A DNA stretch of 49,659 nt from Rhodocollybia butyracea (GCA_015501585.1 JADNRY010000428.1:1-49659); one strand, 5' to 3'; counted from the stretch's first letter, positions 16,789 through 28,934 are shown. Notes: a model not told the origin generated them from the sequence alone. Numbers and translations are program-made.

Positions 16789-17458
16789 CACCTCGTCATC
16801 ACACCAATCAATAGATGTAAGCCTGGTAAGATGGGCCCCACATGCCAGGCCCCCTTCCCTTGATTCGCGTCTTTCCCTACACTGTGAATATTTCTGCTAA
16901 TAATTCTAGATATCTTGAATAAGGTAAGAGTCTAGAAGGTCCATAGAACCTTCATGTAAGCTACATAAAACTGGTACGACAAAGTTTCGTAATTCCATCT
17001 GTTGCCAAGACTTGGGTTATCAGGCCTCCATGATCCATCAAACACTGCCCGCCTGCTGTTAGCCCGCCCGTTGTCCCGCCTTGCTATTTTTTAAATCACA
17101 TGGAACCCGCCGTCTCTTCACCTGCCAGTGTCCCGCCCTGTTATTTTTAGCCGCAGCCAACACAGATCCCACTGTCTCTTCGCCTGCGTGCATTGTATTG
17201 GATTCCGTCCCACCGTCCCGCTGGCATTTGTCCTTGCTTTGCGGAATCTCCCTTTCCCGGGCAGAATTTTACGCAGTCTTCAACTGGGTTTTGCGCGCAC
17301 ACTTTGCTTAGCTTTTTGTGCCTATTCAAAGCATCTCAATACTCGATGTAAACCTCAAGGCCTCAGTACAGAATTACAAAGTGCTCTAGATGATATCTCT
17401 GGAGATGTGATCCTCTTGACTTCCAAGGATCCGACATGGAGGTTGACGGCATAGGCCT

Positions 17459-17891
17459 CGTATAACGGCGATTCAACAATGGGTGGGTTTTATTGAGAAA
17501 TACATCTGCTGGAAATATGGTACCTTGTCTCCAATGCAGCCTGCTACTGCTGGCTGGGAATTCTCTATCAAAGTAATTGACCTTCATGGCACTCTCACTC
17601 GTGAAGCGGCTTCCCCCAAAAAATGAAACAAAAGCCACCTCGGCCCTAGTTCAAGTAGGATACCTCCCTGCTTCGCCTGAGTTGCCGTCAACTGCAATGT
17701 CTTTGCGCAATTATTCTAAGGCGCGCATCTTGGGGTCGCTGGAAAAGTGCCCGTTGACTGGAAGGTACGCGTGGAATGAAAGATATGAGCAGCACATGCC
17801 TGGAGGAAAATATATCACTGGCACGCTGGAGAAGTGCAGCATAACAGGGAAACCCCGCCTCATGCTTCTTACACTTCCTGTATATCTTTAA
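17459..17891 (+). pseudogene. Fragment resembling the N-terminal part of a KDZ transposase
   Basis: Reading from 17459 gives a frame with RITAIQQWVGFIEKYIC, then WEFSIKVIDLHGTL, then after a 1-nt shift in the A-run near 17624 TSALVQVGYLPASPELPS and TAMSL. From memory of the family, KDZ transposases have a comparable order: a W...Y segment, a (F/W)xVxVID segment, and an ALVxxGYLxxSPxxPxxAISL segment ahead of the catalytic region. The match is by eye only, and similarity fades after about 17720. No catalytic part was found between here and 20030. Confidence 0.4.
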
Positions 17892-20032
17892 ACGTAGTGC
17901 TGCACAGGCAGCATTTTTCTAGTCCACATGACTTGCTTTATTACTTTCGACGACACAGTTGCGGAGACTTGGCAGAACAGGTGCCATTATTTTCACTTGG
18001 TAAGGAGCGGGTACCCGCCATCCTGTCGGCATTGCGCCTCATTGCGCCCATTGACCCGCCTTTGCTTCTGAAGTATCAAATGCATGCGGCACCAGTGGCG
18101 TGTAACTCTGATAAGTTTTTATATGTTTTATTTACCTTCTTATGTAGTCAAATTATATAATTCTTTCATCGTGATTGCTCAACACTTTGAAAGGCGGCAA
18201 AGCTAGATGTCTTCTAGAACCGCGGTTTGCATACAGATTGAAGTTTGTATAATATATAAAAAGATAAATATAGCTGATTAAGTCGCAAATCCAAACCTAC
18301 GTAGGTTCTGGTAACCCGCGTGTGTGAGTATTTGTCCCAGCATTTAAGAAAGCGGCCTCTTTCGGGTGCCTTTTTCACCAAACAAATCTACTTATAGATG
18401 GTATAGCTACACCCACAGACTCTGTATGATTAGGTCTACAATGAGCTGTCATTTTTATGTATCCTAAAATTTACGAAGTTGGAAAGTGTAGCGGAGACAG
18501 TCAAAATGTAACTGAAGTTATGTTTAATGGTCAAACAGATGCAGCGCAATGACATGTGGAGCGATGCGTTTTAAAATACATACAAAGGTCTATTAGCTCT
18601 AACGGAAGCCTTCTGCATTAGTGAAGTAGCTTAAAACTTTCTTGATCCAGCTTGCTCGACGTTGCAAGCATTGAAGTCAAGCGTTGGACTGGCAGGCCGA
18701 CACAAGCTCAACTCGTCTTTAAGTACAAAAAAACATAGCCATGAAGGCAAATGATATAGTTACATTCTAAGTACAGAGCCCAAGCCCCTCAAGTCTGGAA
18801 TATAGATTTAAGCCCATTTCTCAGTGCCCTTCCTTACGCACTCTCTCTTCTTCAGCCTGCTTGGCGAAGCCCAGTATTTCTCCTCAGTCTGTCAACCCAA
18901 CAAAATTTACCTCCGGCACCAAAGGAAAGGCAAGACTGGCAAGTTGCCAAAGTCACTAAGGGATGTAAACAGTACGAGGGCCAGAGTTAAACGCTGGGAG
19001 GCCATTACACTGTTTTCGAAGATGCAAATAAGAGAGCTGTCACTAGCGAGGAGGCGGTCAAACTGTGTACTGCAAAGTTCAGACACTACGTACCAGCGGC
19101 ATAGCCAGATAGGTGTGGAAAGGGAGCCGAGTTGATAAGACAGTCGATAACCACAGCGTTAGCTTCGTCATTCACAACATTCCTAGGTTGCTGAGAGGTA
19201 ATTCAGTTAATTGAAGTCGGAGAAAAGCTAGGTACCTACTGTACGGCCTCTGCCATGCACAACACCGGCGTTTGGGTTACTGAAGGGGCCATGGCGGTTG
19301 TCTGCTATTGCTTTTCCAGTAAAGCATGCAGCGAGATGGATATCACATGAGCTTGGGCAGTGACAGAATCTTCTGCGCAGTGGGTAGTGCTTGCGTTACC
19401 GTAAACAACAAGTCCCATAACACGATGGTTTGAGTCATCTTGCTCCGCGACTTTTCGCGGCTGAGCTTCCGTTTCCGGGCGCTGGATTGGGTTGGAGGGG
19501 CCAAGTCAGATTCCAGGAGCGATAAAGAAGGTGGTAATGATGGAGAAGAAAGCACGGATGGCAAAGGAGAGGCCATGGCAGGCAAGGAGGGTGCTGGAAG
19601 TGCCGGAACTTCATCGAGGTCGTCATACAAGCCCGTCGAATGAATGTGACGTTGTCAGAGCATGACAACTAGCTTGCGGCATATGAAACCTCTTTAGTTA
19701 CAGAACGTCGGGCTTTGGAGATCGCAGGGTTGTCTGCCGTTTCGCAGGCTGCAGCTCCTGCTCCTACTGTAGCCCCAGCTGCTAGACATTACAACTTCGT
19801 AACCATGAGTGTGGTTACTAACATGAGCGGCACATCCATTCCTGTAAAGTAGACTACAAGGAAGGAATGTTCCGACGCTGGTAAGTGCCGCAGATTTTGG
19901 CGTAGCTTCCATTAAATATACGCAGTTTGCCGCTCAAGAATACACTGAGTTAAGGCGCCTCGCAAGCAGATAAATGAACGGCGGGGTAACTGCGTTGTTG
20001 AGTGGCCATCTATTTGAGGAATCATCGTAAGG
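17892..20032. other. Internal sequence of the KDZ-type element without recognisable gene
   Basis: The only moderately long frames (18824-19135 on plus, 19343-19630 on minus, the latter Ser/Pro-rich) have no recognisable motif. The sequence may be decayed transposase or captured DNA. Confidence 0.4.
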
Positions 20033-20339
20033 GGCGGGACAAGGGGCGGGCTAACAGCAGGCGAGCAGTGTTTGATGGATCATGGCGATGACCTCAGGCC
20101 GATAGCTAAGTCTTGGCAACAGATATCATGGAATTACTTACGAAACTTCGTTACCGGTTGTATGTAGCTTACATGAAGGTTCTATGGACCTTCTGGACTC
20201 TTACCTTATTCAAGATATCTGGAATTATTGGCAGAAATATTCGCAGTGTAGGGAAAGACGCTAATCAAGGGAAGGGGGCCTGGCATGTGGGGCCCATCTT
20301 ACCAGGCTTACATTCCTTGATAGGTGTGATGTCGAGGTG

Positions 20340-20351
20340 GTTTATAAAAAG
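20340..20351 (+). promoter_or_regulatory. TATA box of copy D, rebuilt by the target duplication
   Basis: The word gtttataaaaag follows the right end of the KDZ-type element directly and is identical to the TATA region of copy C. The ATG of copy D is about 100 bases downstream. Confidence 0.5.
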
Positions 20352-20446
20352 CATGCAGTAGTTCCTGCTGGTTCAGTCTCTCACTCGAATAATACAGCTT
20401 GCCGGTCAAGTTGCCGTCCTCGAAATACTCGATACGACTATCAATA

Positions 20447-20914
20447 ATGCGCGCTACCCATCTCCTCTTTATGCTCATAGCTAGCTCTATGCTTGCGGTG
20501 TGTACACCAGTGCCAGGTCGTGACCGACAGCCGCCAAGGAAATCGACCGGACTCAAGTGGATTCACCACAACCCCCAAAAAAGTGTGTACAAACACTGGC
20601 TTGCAGACCGAAATTGAATTTTCATCCAAAGACACCGCCGGGTCATCCAAAGACCCAGCCCCGGGGACCATTGAAGCCGATGCCAAAGAACCTCCACGTG
20701 TAAGGGTTTAAACGTTTACTGGTTAATCATGAGGCTAAGGGAATGGAGGGGCCTTTCGCTTATGTTTGACCGTATTTTTATGGGGGTTCCTTTTCCTTCT
20801 GCTCCTCCTGGAATGGGTGCTTTCTCCTACACCGAAGACCTCATGAGTGATAACCTTGTTCCCCCCCTGTTCCCCCCTTGCCGTAGCGTACATGACAGTA
20901 TAGCTCCCGAATGA
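20447..20914 (+). pseudogene. Small secreted protein family, copy D, core deleted
   Basis: Exon 1 starts with the family signal peptide (MRATHLLFMLIASSMLAVC) but reaches a TGA at 20615-20617. A shifted frame continues with a Glu/Pro/Asp-rich linker to the conserved donor position at 20700. The exon 2 core is missing: soon after the donor the sequence passes into a remnant of exon 3 (REWRGLSLMFDRIFM at about 20735-20780) and a tail ending IAPE-stop at 20912-20914. It lies directly before the intact GH47 gene. Loss of the core and of its upstream promoter suggests no function. Confidence 0.6.
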
Positions 20915-20995
20915 TCCGAATGTGTTCACACACTCTTAACTTTCTGCCGCCACGTACTGTTGTGTACATGATCATTAATTCCTCTCATTATCACT

Positions 20996-23318
20996 ATGCT
21001 TTCAAGCCTCTGGACCAGAAATACATCCACTTCCCGTTTTCCAACCTTTCGTGAAGCATTTTCATTACTGGCAGGCCGTCCATTACGATGGGTTCCTCAG
21101 TTGTTCCTTGCTTTCGTCTTCTTCTTGTATTTCCGACCAGCTATCTTCGGAGAATCTCCAGTCTCAATTGAGCATTTCGGTGATCTACCACCACCAGTAG
21201 GCCATCCTCATCGCCCGCCATTGTATCGCCCACCCACTGCTTCCGCAAATGACTGGAAAATCCGAGCTCATTCAGTTCGTGATGCATTTGTTCACGCATA
21301 CAAAGGATACCGCGACCATGCTTTCCCTGCTGACGAGCTTGCACCCATGTCGGGAAAGAGCCGTAACAACTTTAATTCCTGGGGAGTTAGTATCTACGAC
21401 GGGCTGGACACGATGTGGCTTATGGGGCTTACAGAATATTTCGACGAGGCGGTGAAAGTTATTGGAGAAGCAGACTATACAACTAAGCCAGTAAGCACAA
21501 ACCCTAGTCTCGTCTCGTCCTAACCGACTCGTTACAGCATCAATACGTTCCTTTCTTTGAAACCATCATTCGACATCTAGGAGGATTATTATCTGCCTAT
21601 GCTCTCTCGGCAGATCCTATACTACTCGAACAAGCAGACAAGATGGGAGGAATGCTGCTCCCTGCATTCGACACCAAATCAGGTTTCCCGATGTATGCTA
21701 TCAATACTCGGACGTACGTATCAACCCAGCTCTTTATTTCCAATATCACAATTTGTCTAGAAACGAAACCCGCGGAGGATGGACCGGAAACACATTGTGG
21801 GCTGAGGCATTGAGCAATCAGCTGGAATAGTCAGTGTTCTGCACAATTCTATCCTTTCTGATACTGATAACCCGTCAGTAAATATCTTGCTCATCTTACT
21901 GGAAAACCCGAGTATTTTGAGAAGGTATTCAAGTTCTTTGTACCCCTGTATCAATACTCTAATCATTTGAATTTCCTCAAAGGCCGAGCGATGTATGCAA
22001 ATCATGTACGAAGCCGATGTAACTGAAGGGATGTTCCCTACTCGGTGGGATACACAATCAGGATTACCTTCAAACTGTGCGTTTCTCCTTAATTTCCTTC
22101 GTTTCTTTTGTCCTGATCGAATTACAAAGCCCAGTTTTCTGTAGGCGCTTTTGCTGATAGTGCCCATGAGTACCTACTTAAGCAATGGTTGATGACAAGT
22201 CGCTCGGAGACGAAAATCAGGGATCTATGTGCGCGTACTTTTTCACTTCAACTTTGCTCCGTTCTTCTTATCCTATATCCAAAGATCTGCGCGCGGTGAA
22301 TTCCATAATCGAAAGGCTTCTCTACATCACGCCGAACCGCGAAATCCTATATGTGACGGACGCTGAAATACGGCAACCTAACAGATCTATCCCTTCTGGT
22401 TCATTCGAGCATCTTTCCTGCTTCCTCCCAGGCCTCCTTGCCCTCGGCGCGCAAACTCTCGACCTTCCCCAAAATGAAAAAGAGATACATTCATGGGCGG
22501 CTGAAGGGCTCGCGTATTCGTGCTGGCTCTCGTATGCCGATATGCAGACGGGACTGGGTCCCGATGTCATGTCGATGCAGAAATTTCAGAAGGCTGAAGA
22601 TGGACTGTGGCTGCCGAGGGTAGAGAAATGGAAGGAAGAGGGAAGGAAGGGAAGGCCACCTGGGTTGCGGGAGCCTGGCCCCACAAAGACATCGAGAGAT
22701 TATACGCTTTATAAGAAAGAGTGGCTGTTGCGACCGGAAGTGAGTGTTTTCGTTCGCGTCGTGTACTCATTTTTTTAAAATCATATTTCAGACGCTTGAA
22801 AGTTTTTATATCCTCTGGCGCACGACTGGAGATCCCCAATGGCGTGAACGGGGCTGGTATGTCTTCCCATTATCTCGTTGATGCTGGACCAAAATGCACC
22901 TTGCGCGCAGGTCCGTTTTCCAATCCATCCAAAAGTACGCAAAAACAGAGTTAGGGTATGCTAGTGTTGTGGATGTAGACAGATCGTCTACCACCGCTCC
23001 TGTGAAGGACGAGATGCCGAGTTATTTTTTGGCTGAAACGTACGTTCCGACTCCCCCGTTTCCTTGAACGATCTTTTGATTCAATATTGCATTGTTGAAT
23101 CGTTTAGACTGAAATACTTGTACCTCCTTTTCACCGACGAGGAAATTATACCGCTAGACAAGGTATATATCTTTCTGATTCTTTCCTGATTCTTTTTTTC
23201 TGATTTTTTGACGATCTCTCTTTCTCAGTGGGTTTTCAACACGGAAGCTCATCCGATTCCAATATTCCAGTGGACAGATGAGGAGAAGAAACTTTATAAT
23301 ATAAGCATGGATCTGTAA
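20996..23318 (+). CDS. Class I alpha-1,2-mannosidase, GH47 (11 exons, about 590 aa)
   Basis: It trims alpha-1,2-mannose from N-glycans in the ER or Golgi. Exons: 20996-21490, 21538-21713, 21761-21829, 21879-21924, 21983-22076, 22130-22228, 22285-22739, 22792-22856, 22911-23039, 23108-23162, 23229-23318. All ten junctions keep phase. Residues about 36-54 (LFLAFVFFLYFRPAIF) form a signal anchor, giving a type II membrane protein with a proline-rich stem. GH47 hallmarks follow: WGVSIYDGLDTMWLMGL, GGWTGNTLWAEALS, YLRAVNSIIERLLY, EILYVTD, SCFLPGLLALGA, KDEMPSYFLAETLKYLYLLF, and the Ca-binding Thr motif FNTEAHP near the C-terminus. The start is supported by conservation in the pseudogene at 11753. 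It is the only intact one of three GH47 copies. The donor of intron 3 (gtcagt) is unusual but fits the frame. Confidence 0.93.
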
Positions 23319-23578
23319 AATATATAAATTATTGACACTCGCGACTTTAGTCACTCTTTAGCATCATTTAGCCGCATCGCCAGCCATATCATCCAAACAC
23401 TTAATAGATATCCTACGTACTGAAGCCATATAAGATATTGTAGTATCTATCTTTCTATCCAATTTCTATCTAACGAGAGCTGTAATATCTATCTTGAACT
23501 TGGGCGCTAATTTTTGAGCGCGGGAAACGACGCGATTACGCGTCGCCTTCAAGTTCCTGGATTCGAATTACTACCACC

Positions 23579-25238
23579 ATGGACGGGGCTTCAACATCAT
23601 CTGGAACAATAGATGCGCGGAGAAAAGAGGCTCTCAAAAGCTACAGAGAGGTATGAAACGTACTGTGTTTCTCTACGCGACTCTTTTAGCTCACACAAGT
23701 TTTAGAAACTGCGAAATCACGAAACGAACAGTGAAAGCCTCAAAAACTGTGTGTAGTGCAACTTTGTGGCTCTTGCAAGAACCTGGAACTGACTATCAAC
23801 TTTGTTTTCTAGTGAGGTTTTCATTGAAGGATCTGGAACGGGACTATGAGAAGACAGAGGAGGATATTAAGGCTGTCCAGTCTGTTGGTCAGATCATTGG
23901 AGAGGTTATGAAGCAGCTGGATGATGAGCGATGTACGTTTTTCCTCGTTATCGCAATGGCGAAGTATGGCGAGTATGGCTGACTTGGGGATCAAGTCATT
24001 GTCAAAGCATCTTCAGGTCCTCGTTACGTCGTCTCGTATCGGCCAGCGTTACCAGCGGAAAAGCTAAAGAACGGGACCCGTGTCTCGCTTGACATGACAA
24101 CATTAACTGTTATGCGGATTCTCCCCCGTGAAGTAGACCCTTTGGTGTACAAAATGAGCTTGGAAGATCCCGGAGGTGCATCGTTTGCTGGAATCGGTGG
24201 GCTGACGGACCAGGTTCGGGAGCTGCGGGAGGTAAGCGTTGTGTTGTTCTCCAGTTTATCTATTTGTTCTTACGAGCCTTTGGCCTAGATCATTGAGCTT
24301 CCTATCTTGAACCCTGAGCTGTTCCAGCGCGTCGGTATCAAACCACCGAAAGGTGTACTACTATATGGGCCTCCTGGGACAGGCAAAACCCTCCTTGCGC
24401 GAGCCGTCGCCGCCACTCTCCAAACCAACTTCCTCAAAGTCGTGTCATCGGCGATTGTCGACAAGTACATCGGAGAGAGTGCACGGGTGGTGCGTGAGAT
24501 GTTCGCGTATGCAAGGGAGCACGAACCTTGTGTTATATTCATGGACGAAATTGATGCTATCGGTGGAAGACGATTCTCAGAGGGAACAAGTGCTGACCGA
24601 GAAATTCAACGAACGCTGATGGAGGTAAAGGTTTTCGTTCTACTAATTATTCACGATACTTAAATCAATATGTTCACAGCTCCTCAATCAAATGGACGGT
24701 TTCGACTCTCTAGGACAAACAAAGTTGATCATGGCGACTAACAGACCTGATACCCTCGATCCTGCGCTTCTTCGACCCGGACGTCTTGACCGTAAAATTG
24801 AGATTCCGTTACCGAACGAACAGGCCCGTCTAGAGATCCTTAAGATTCACTGCCAGCCTGTGAATAAGGCAGAGGATATTGACTATGAAGCAATTGTCAA
24901 GGTGAATTATCCACTCGAATTACCTTGATCGCGCGGGTTCCTGATGAAATACCACTAGCTCTCCGATGGCTTCAATGGCGCAGACTTGCGTAACGTCGTA
25001 ACGGAGGCTGGCATGTGTGCAATTCGTGATGATAGGTCAGTTTATCAAGTTGTTGAGCTTCTCTGCCAAATACTCAGCTTGAAATATAGAGAATTCATAA
25101 ACCAGGAGGATCTTACGAAGTCGGCTCGTAAAGTATCGGATGCGAAGAAGCACGAAAGTACGTTCCGTTATTATTGTTTGGAGAGAACTAGTCTGATGTC
25201 TTATTCTTCTGGCAGCGAAACTCGAGTATACAGCTTAG
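23579..25238 (+). CDS. RPT4: 26S proteasome regulatory ATPase subunit Rpt4 (9 exons, about 398 aa)
   Basis: It is one of six AAA ATPases of the 19S base that unfold ubiquitinated proteins. Exons: 23579-23650, 23706-23748, 23813-23932, 23996-24231, 24289-24624, 24680-24901, 24959-25035, 25090-25157, 25216-25238, all in phase. An N-terminal coiled coil (residues about 10-65, [20 protein letters not shown]) is followed by the OB-like region, Walker A (GPPGTGKT), Walker B ([15 protein letters not shown]), the second region of homology ([20 protein letters not shown]) and the C-terminal helical domain. The SVGQIIGEV and NLRFSLK words point to Rpt4 rather than the other five subunits. It starts 260 bases after the GH47 stop; the two are probably unrelated in function. 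Confidence 0.93.
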
Positions 25239-25978
25239 ACTTTTTCTTTGAATCTACCTCTTTGCATTACTGTCGGACACTGATATGTATACAAATCATG
25301 AGTTGAAGCATCAAGACGACCTCGCCCCTTTTAATCTTTCATTTGGTAGCCAACAGGCTGGGTTGGACCATAAGAAGGGTAGTGTAGGTGGTGTTGATTC
25401 GGTGCACATCTCTATAATTCCTCCGGTCTGGGTTTGGGATATCCATGATGACACAAGTCACTTTCAAAGGCACCGTCCGCGCTAGCAAGGCAGAGTTGGA
25501 TAAGAAACTGTTCTTCTGCATCGCAAAGGAGTGAGCACGAGCGGTTCGCTTCCGGGACTTGAGTTTGCGTTGCTGGAATACCCGGTACAAGTGTATACAT
25601 ACGACTCTGAGAAGCTAGTCAATGGCTTTAATGGACCATCATTACTGGTTTCCTCTTCTTCCTCTTCTGTGTTTGTACTAATCTCGGACATCTTCCTTTT
25701 TGTCACATAGTTAATCATAGACTTCGGTCATTTGAATCCTAAGAAGATTTTCCGTTTCGGCGCGAGTCGACCGCCCTATTTTGGCACCCCGATATCATGT
25801 AGAGGAGATACTGCTTCCGAGCCTTCCTAATGCCCTCAGCACAGATGTATTGGCTTCGTTCAAGAAATTGAGCCTCCACACTGACAAATAAACATTGTAT
25901 TAATAAACAGATGTAATATGCAAAGGGTATGTGCCCTATGAAGGGATCCTGCCGAGCCTGCCCTGAAGATAGAAGAAA
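25239..25978. other. Region between RPT4 and SEC1 (convergent 3' ends), no clear gene
   Basis: Both neighbours end here. Open frames of 60-85 codons overlap on both strands at about 25285-25718 (one minus frame has a run of Glu), but none has a recognisable motif or convincing splice context. I see 3' untranslated sequence and nothing firm beyond it. Confidence 0.4.
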
Positions 25979-28934
25979 TTAAAATTTAAAGAGTCCTTTT
26001 CTCTTCTTTTTCTCTTCTCTCAAAGAGGACGTGCCGGAGACGGAAGAGTCGTAAGACGCCGTCGCACCAAGGCGAGGTGCCTGAGCTTTGGGAGTTGAAG
26101 AACGACCCGCAGCTGGAGTAGCTTTAGGCTGTGGCCGAGGCCCATCTTTGGTGTAATATCTGTCGTCGTAGTATTCCTGGAACGGCCGCTGCCCTCGAGA
26201 ATCCCGTAATCCGTTAGGAGCCACCCGAGAGCCCACGCCGCCGAGTTCAACGACCTTGAGATCGTCCACAAACTGGCGTGGAGTTATGACATGCGTTGAA
26301 CCTTTTTAACTTGTGAGACTACTTGACATTGGTAATAGATTTGGGTAGGTTCTCACCGATGTAGATATCTTTGTTCAACGACGCTGAGAGCTGGTATGTT
26401 TCTCTAATCTCTGAATATGTCATTCCTCCAGCAACAAACACCAAGACTCGGGGTCGATTTTCGACTACATTTGGTCGAGCAGCACGGTGCCAGGAAGGTT
26501 TTGCACTTCGTAGTGAACTAGCTGGTGGAGGGGAACGAAGGCTGGCGGAGGCGGGGGCTACTGCAGGACCATCCTTGACATATGGAAACATAGCGGCATC
26601 AAGTTTGTCATTTACGCAGTCCTAACAAGTAATTCTGGTAAGCAGAAATTTGAATCATTAACGCGGGAATTACCTCAAGAATGGTTTTAATCAAGGGCTT
26701 GTATCTAGATAGATCGTATTCAGAATCATCTGCGGGTTTTTGCTTTAGCTTCTTCTTCATATCCTTGTCGCTGGGTCCCTACACGATGGTTACTATTCCG
26801 ATAACAAGGCAGAGGAAAAAAAGAGCGAACCCTCGATATTCGGACACCAAAGTGTGTCAGTGCATTAACTGCGTCTTGCTCAGCGAGGGACAATCGAGCA
26901 TGCTGATACAACCGTCGTCGATCCTCATCAGGAACTCCTTCTCGGAACTGAATGTAGAGTGCAATGATTCGAACTTTGTTCGCATTCCTACGGCAAGTCG
27001 GTAAGCACAGGATTACACAGCTCAGCAAACTAAACATACACCACCTCTCGACTGTCCAAAAGAGGAACCATTTCCTCTACGAGGTGCTTGGGGGTTTTGC
27101 CTTCAGCGGTAAGACCTGTTGCACAGTTCTGATGCAGCGTGTCAGGAGCTATTGAGTGATGATTGCACCGTCATACCTGCTCAACATTGGCTACAAGAGG
27201 TAATTTGTCGCGCTCAAAGATACCCATGCACTCTTGTGCCATACTGAGATGTAGAGAAAACTTCACATTCATGTCAATGAATGTTCTCTCGACCAGATCA
27301 TTGAGTTACCTTCTCTCGTTGCTCTTGATACTGCGGCAGATTGGCAAGCATGTCCTTCATGTCGTTGAGATTTGCAGCGTTATCACTGAAGGTGGCGATA
27401 AACAAGGTAAAAAAACGAAGACATTAACCCATGCATACCCTTTGAACACCGCATTCTCTTCCAAAAACTTGTTAAAATCAGCCATCAACTTGTCAATGGC
27501 TTCACGCATATGCATATGGCGGACTTCAGTCCAAACATTATCGGCATCGGAAAGGATCGCCGTCTTGTCCTCGTATGCTCCTATCGACGACTGGAATTTA
27601 TACCTGGGAAACGAGTATGAGCCACGAGTGTTGTCTGTGGTAACTATGGAAGACTAACGTGTATTTCGTTCCATCATCTATCGGTAACAAATCATTCGCC
27701 ATGGCCTGGTAAGTAAATTCATGTATGAAAGGTGCCATCATGTCCATTGAACGATCTGTTATAATTAGAGTCGCTCTCGGACGAGATTCGTGTTTCTACA
27801 ATCGCTCCGACCTTAGATAAATAGATAAAAAGCATAATAATGACGCACTCCGAAATTTGCGTTTTGTTTCTTGTAATCATCCAGATTACTTTGTACCATG
27901 AACGCAAGGATTTTGGAAACATAGTCTGATTCCACCGACTCGTATGCTCTCGCTTGGTCACCTCTTGCAAGATTCGTTCGCCACCTTGTTGCATTCTCCG
28001 GTGGTGGTGGTGGTCGAGTAGAAGCATGTGGTTTGAGAGGACCTAGGGGGAGATAGTTCACTGGTACATAGTACCGGATGTAGGGATTTTCGTTCAGGGT
28101 GATACAAACGTTTGCAATCTGATCGCGATTAATAAACGTGCTAGTGTTGAGATAAACCTTCAACATACAATTTTGCTCGCAAATCGAATATCCTCTTCCA
28201 AACGATCACGAGCGGCGCGATAGAGATTGTCATTTCGGGGAGGACTGAAGAGACTAAACAGTAACTCAGGCTGGTCCAGAGAGAAAGCCTGAGCTTCCAT
28301 TGCTAAGAAACAGAATATCAGAATCTACACCGACCCTTGATTGTTAGCGCACACCTCGGAAGTTAAGAAACAGTTCTTGGAGGGTACGGAGATATGGCTC
28401 TGCCGGTGACGAGCCTAGTCGAGTAAAGAGCGGTTCTGCTAGTCCTGTAGTTGCATGAAATAATGAGGGATCCAGTAAGAGACATTGATCATTGTCTACT
28501 GCGCTTTACCTTCAATAAAGAACAAATGAGCACCAGCGTACTGGGGAGAGTCGCTAAAGTCCTTGATGACTCGATCAATGTTCTGGTTGGTGGGCATAAT
28601 AAGATACATGGCTTCCAGTCCTGGCTGAGCATCCCGATAGTTCGAGATGGATTCAATTTCTAAGTAAAACAGATTGTAAGACATGGTGAAGGTATTGAAT
28701 GATTTCTAGCACACACGCGTAACATTCTCCTCTAGGATATCAAACTGCTTCAACACTGTGCCAAGAATCTTCTGAGAGTGTTCATCAACAACGAGAATTT
28801 TCCATTTTCCGGGTGGGTTGACAGATCGTATTGCCTCGAGGAATTCTTGTGAAGAGGGTTGTTAGTGATGGCTGGGTATGGCCAGTGAAGAAATGAGGCA
28901 TACTGTTTCGCACTGCGGTGATTAAGGAAGACAT
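25979..28934 (-). CDS. SEC1: Sec1/Munc18-family exocytosis protein Sec1 (15 exons, about 734 aa)
   Basis: It binds assembled SNARE complexes at the plasma membrane and promotes vesicle fusion. Exons from the 5' end: 28934-28904, 28845-28717, 28659-28510, 28444-28355, 28302-28169, 28118-27849, 27795-27659, 27603-27439, 27385-27310, 27260-27177, 27128-27040, 26987-26831, 26778-26674, 26621-26357, 26301-25979. All junctions keep phase. Family signatures: [91 protein letters not shown], and [14 protein letters not shown] near the end. A fungal-type basic, disordered tail ends KKRKGLFKF. The second donor (gtgtgt) is weak, and the first exon is only 31 nt. The gene begins 203 bases after the stop of the carnitine acetyltransferase on the same strand. 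Confidence 0.93.

Larger units (their letters stand above)
16781..20347. mobile_element. 3.55-kb DNA transposon with long inverted repeats and 8-bp target duplication, probably KDZ-type (element 16789-20339)
   Basis: The ends are CACCTCG...CGAGGTG within imperfect inverted repeats of about 290-305 bp (16789-17080 and 20033-20339). The 8-bp sequence gtttataa flanks both sides (16781-16788 and 20340-20347). Kyakuja-Dileera-Zisupton and hAT elements both make 8-bp duplications. Very long inverted repeats and the KDZ-like protein fragment at 17459-17891 favour KDZ, which is common in Agaricomycetes. No intact transposase is present, so this copy is dead or non-autonomous. It sits within the core promoter of copy D. 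Confidence 0.75.

Noticed and set aside
19343..19630. 95-codon Ser/Pro-rich minus frame in the KDZ-type element
   Set aside because: Low complexity, no motif and no splice context; could be decayed coding DNA but cannot be supported.
20113..20361. 82-codon frame at the right end of the KDZ-type element
   Set aside because: It lies within the terminal inverted repeat and runs across the element boundary into the host promoter.
25339..25718. Overlapping minus frames between RPT4 and SEC1 as a small gene
   Set aside because: They change frame without usable splice sites, contain only a Glu run, and lie in the 3' flanks of two convergent genes.
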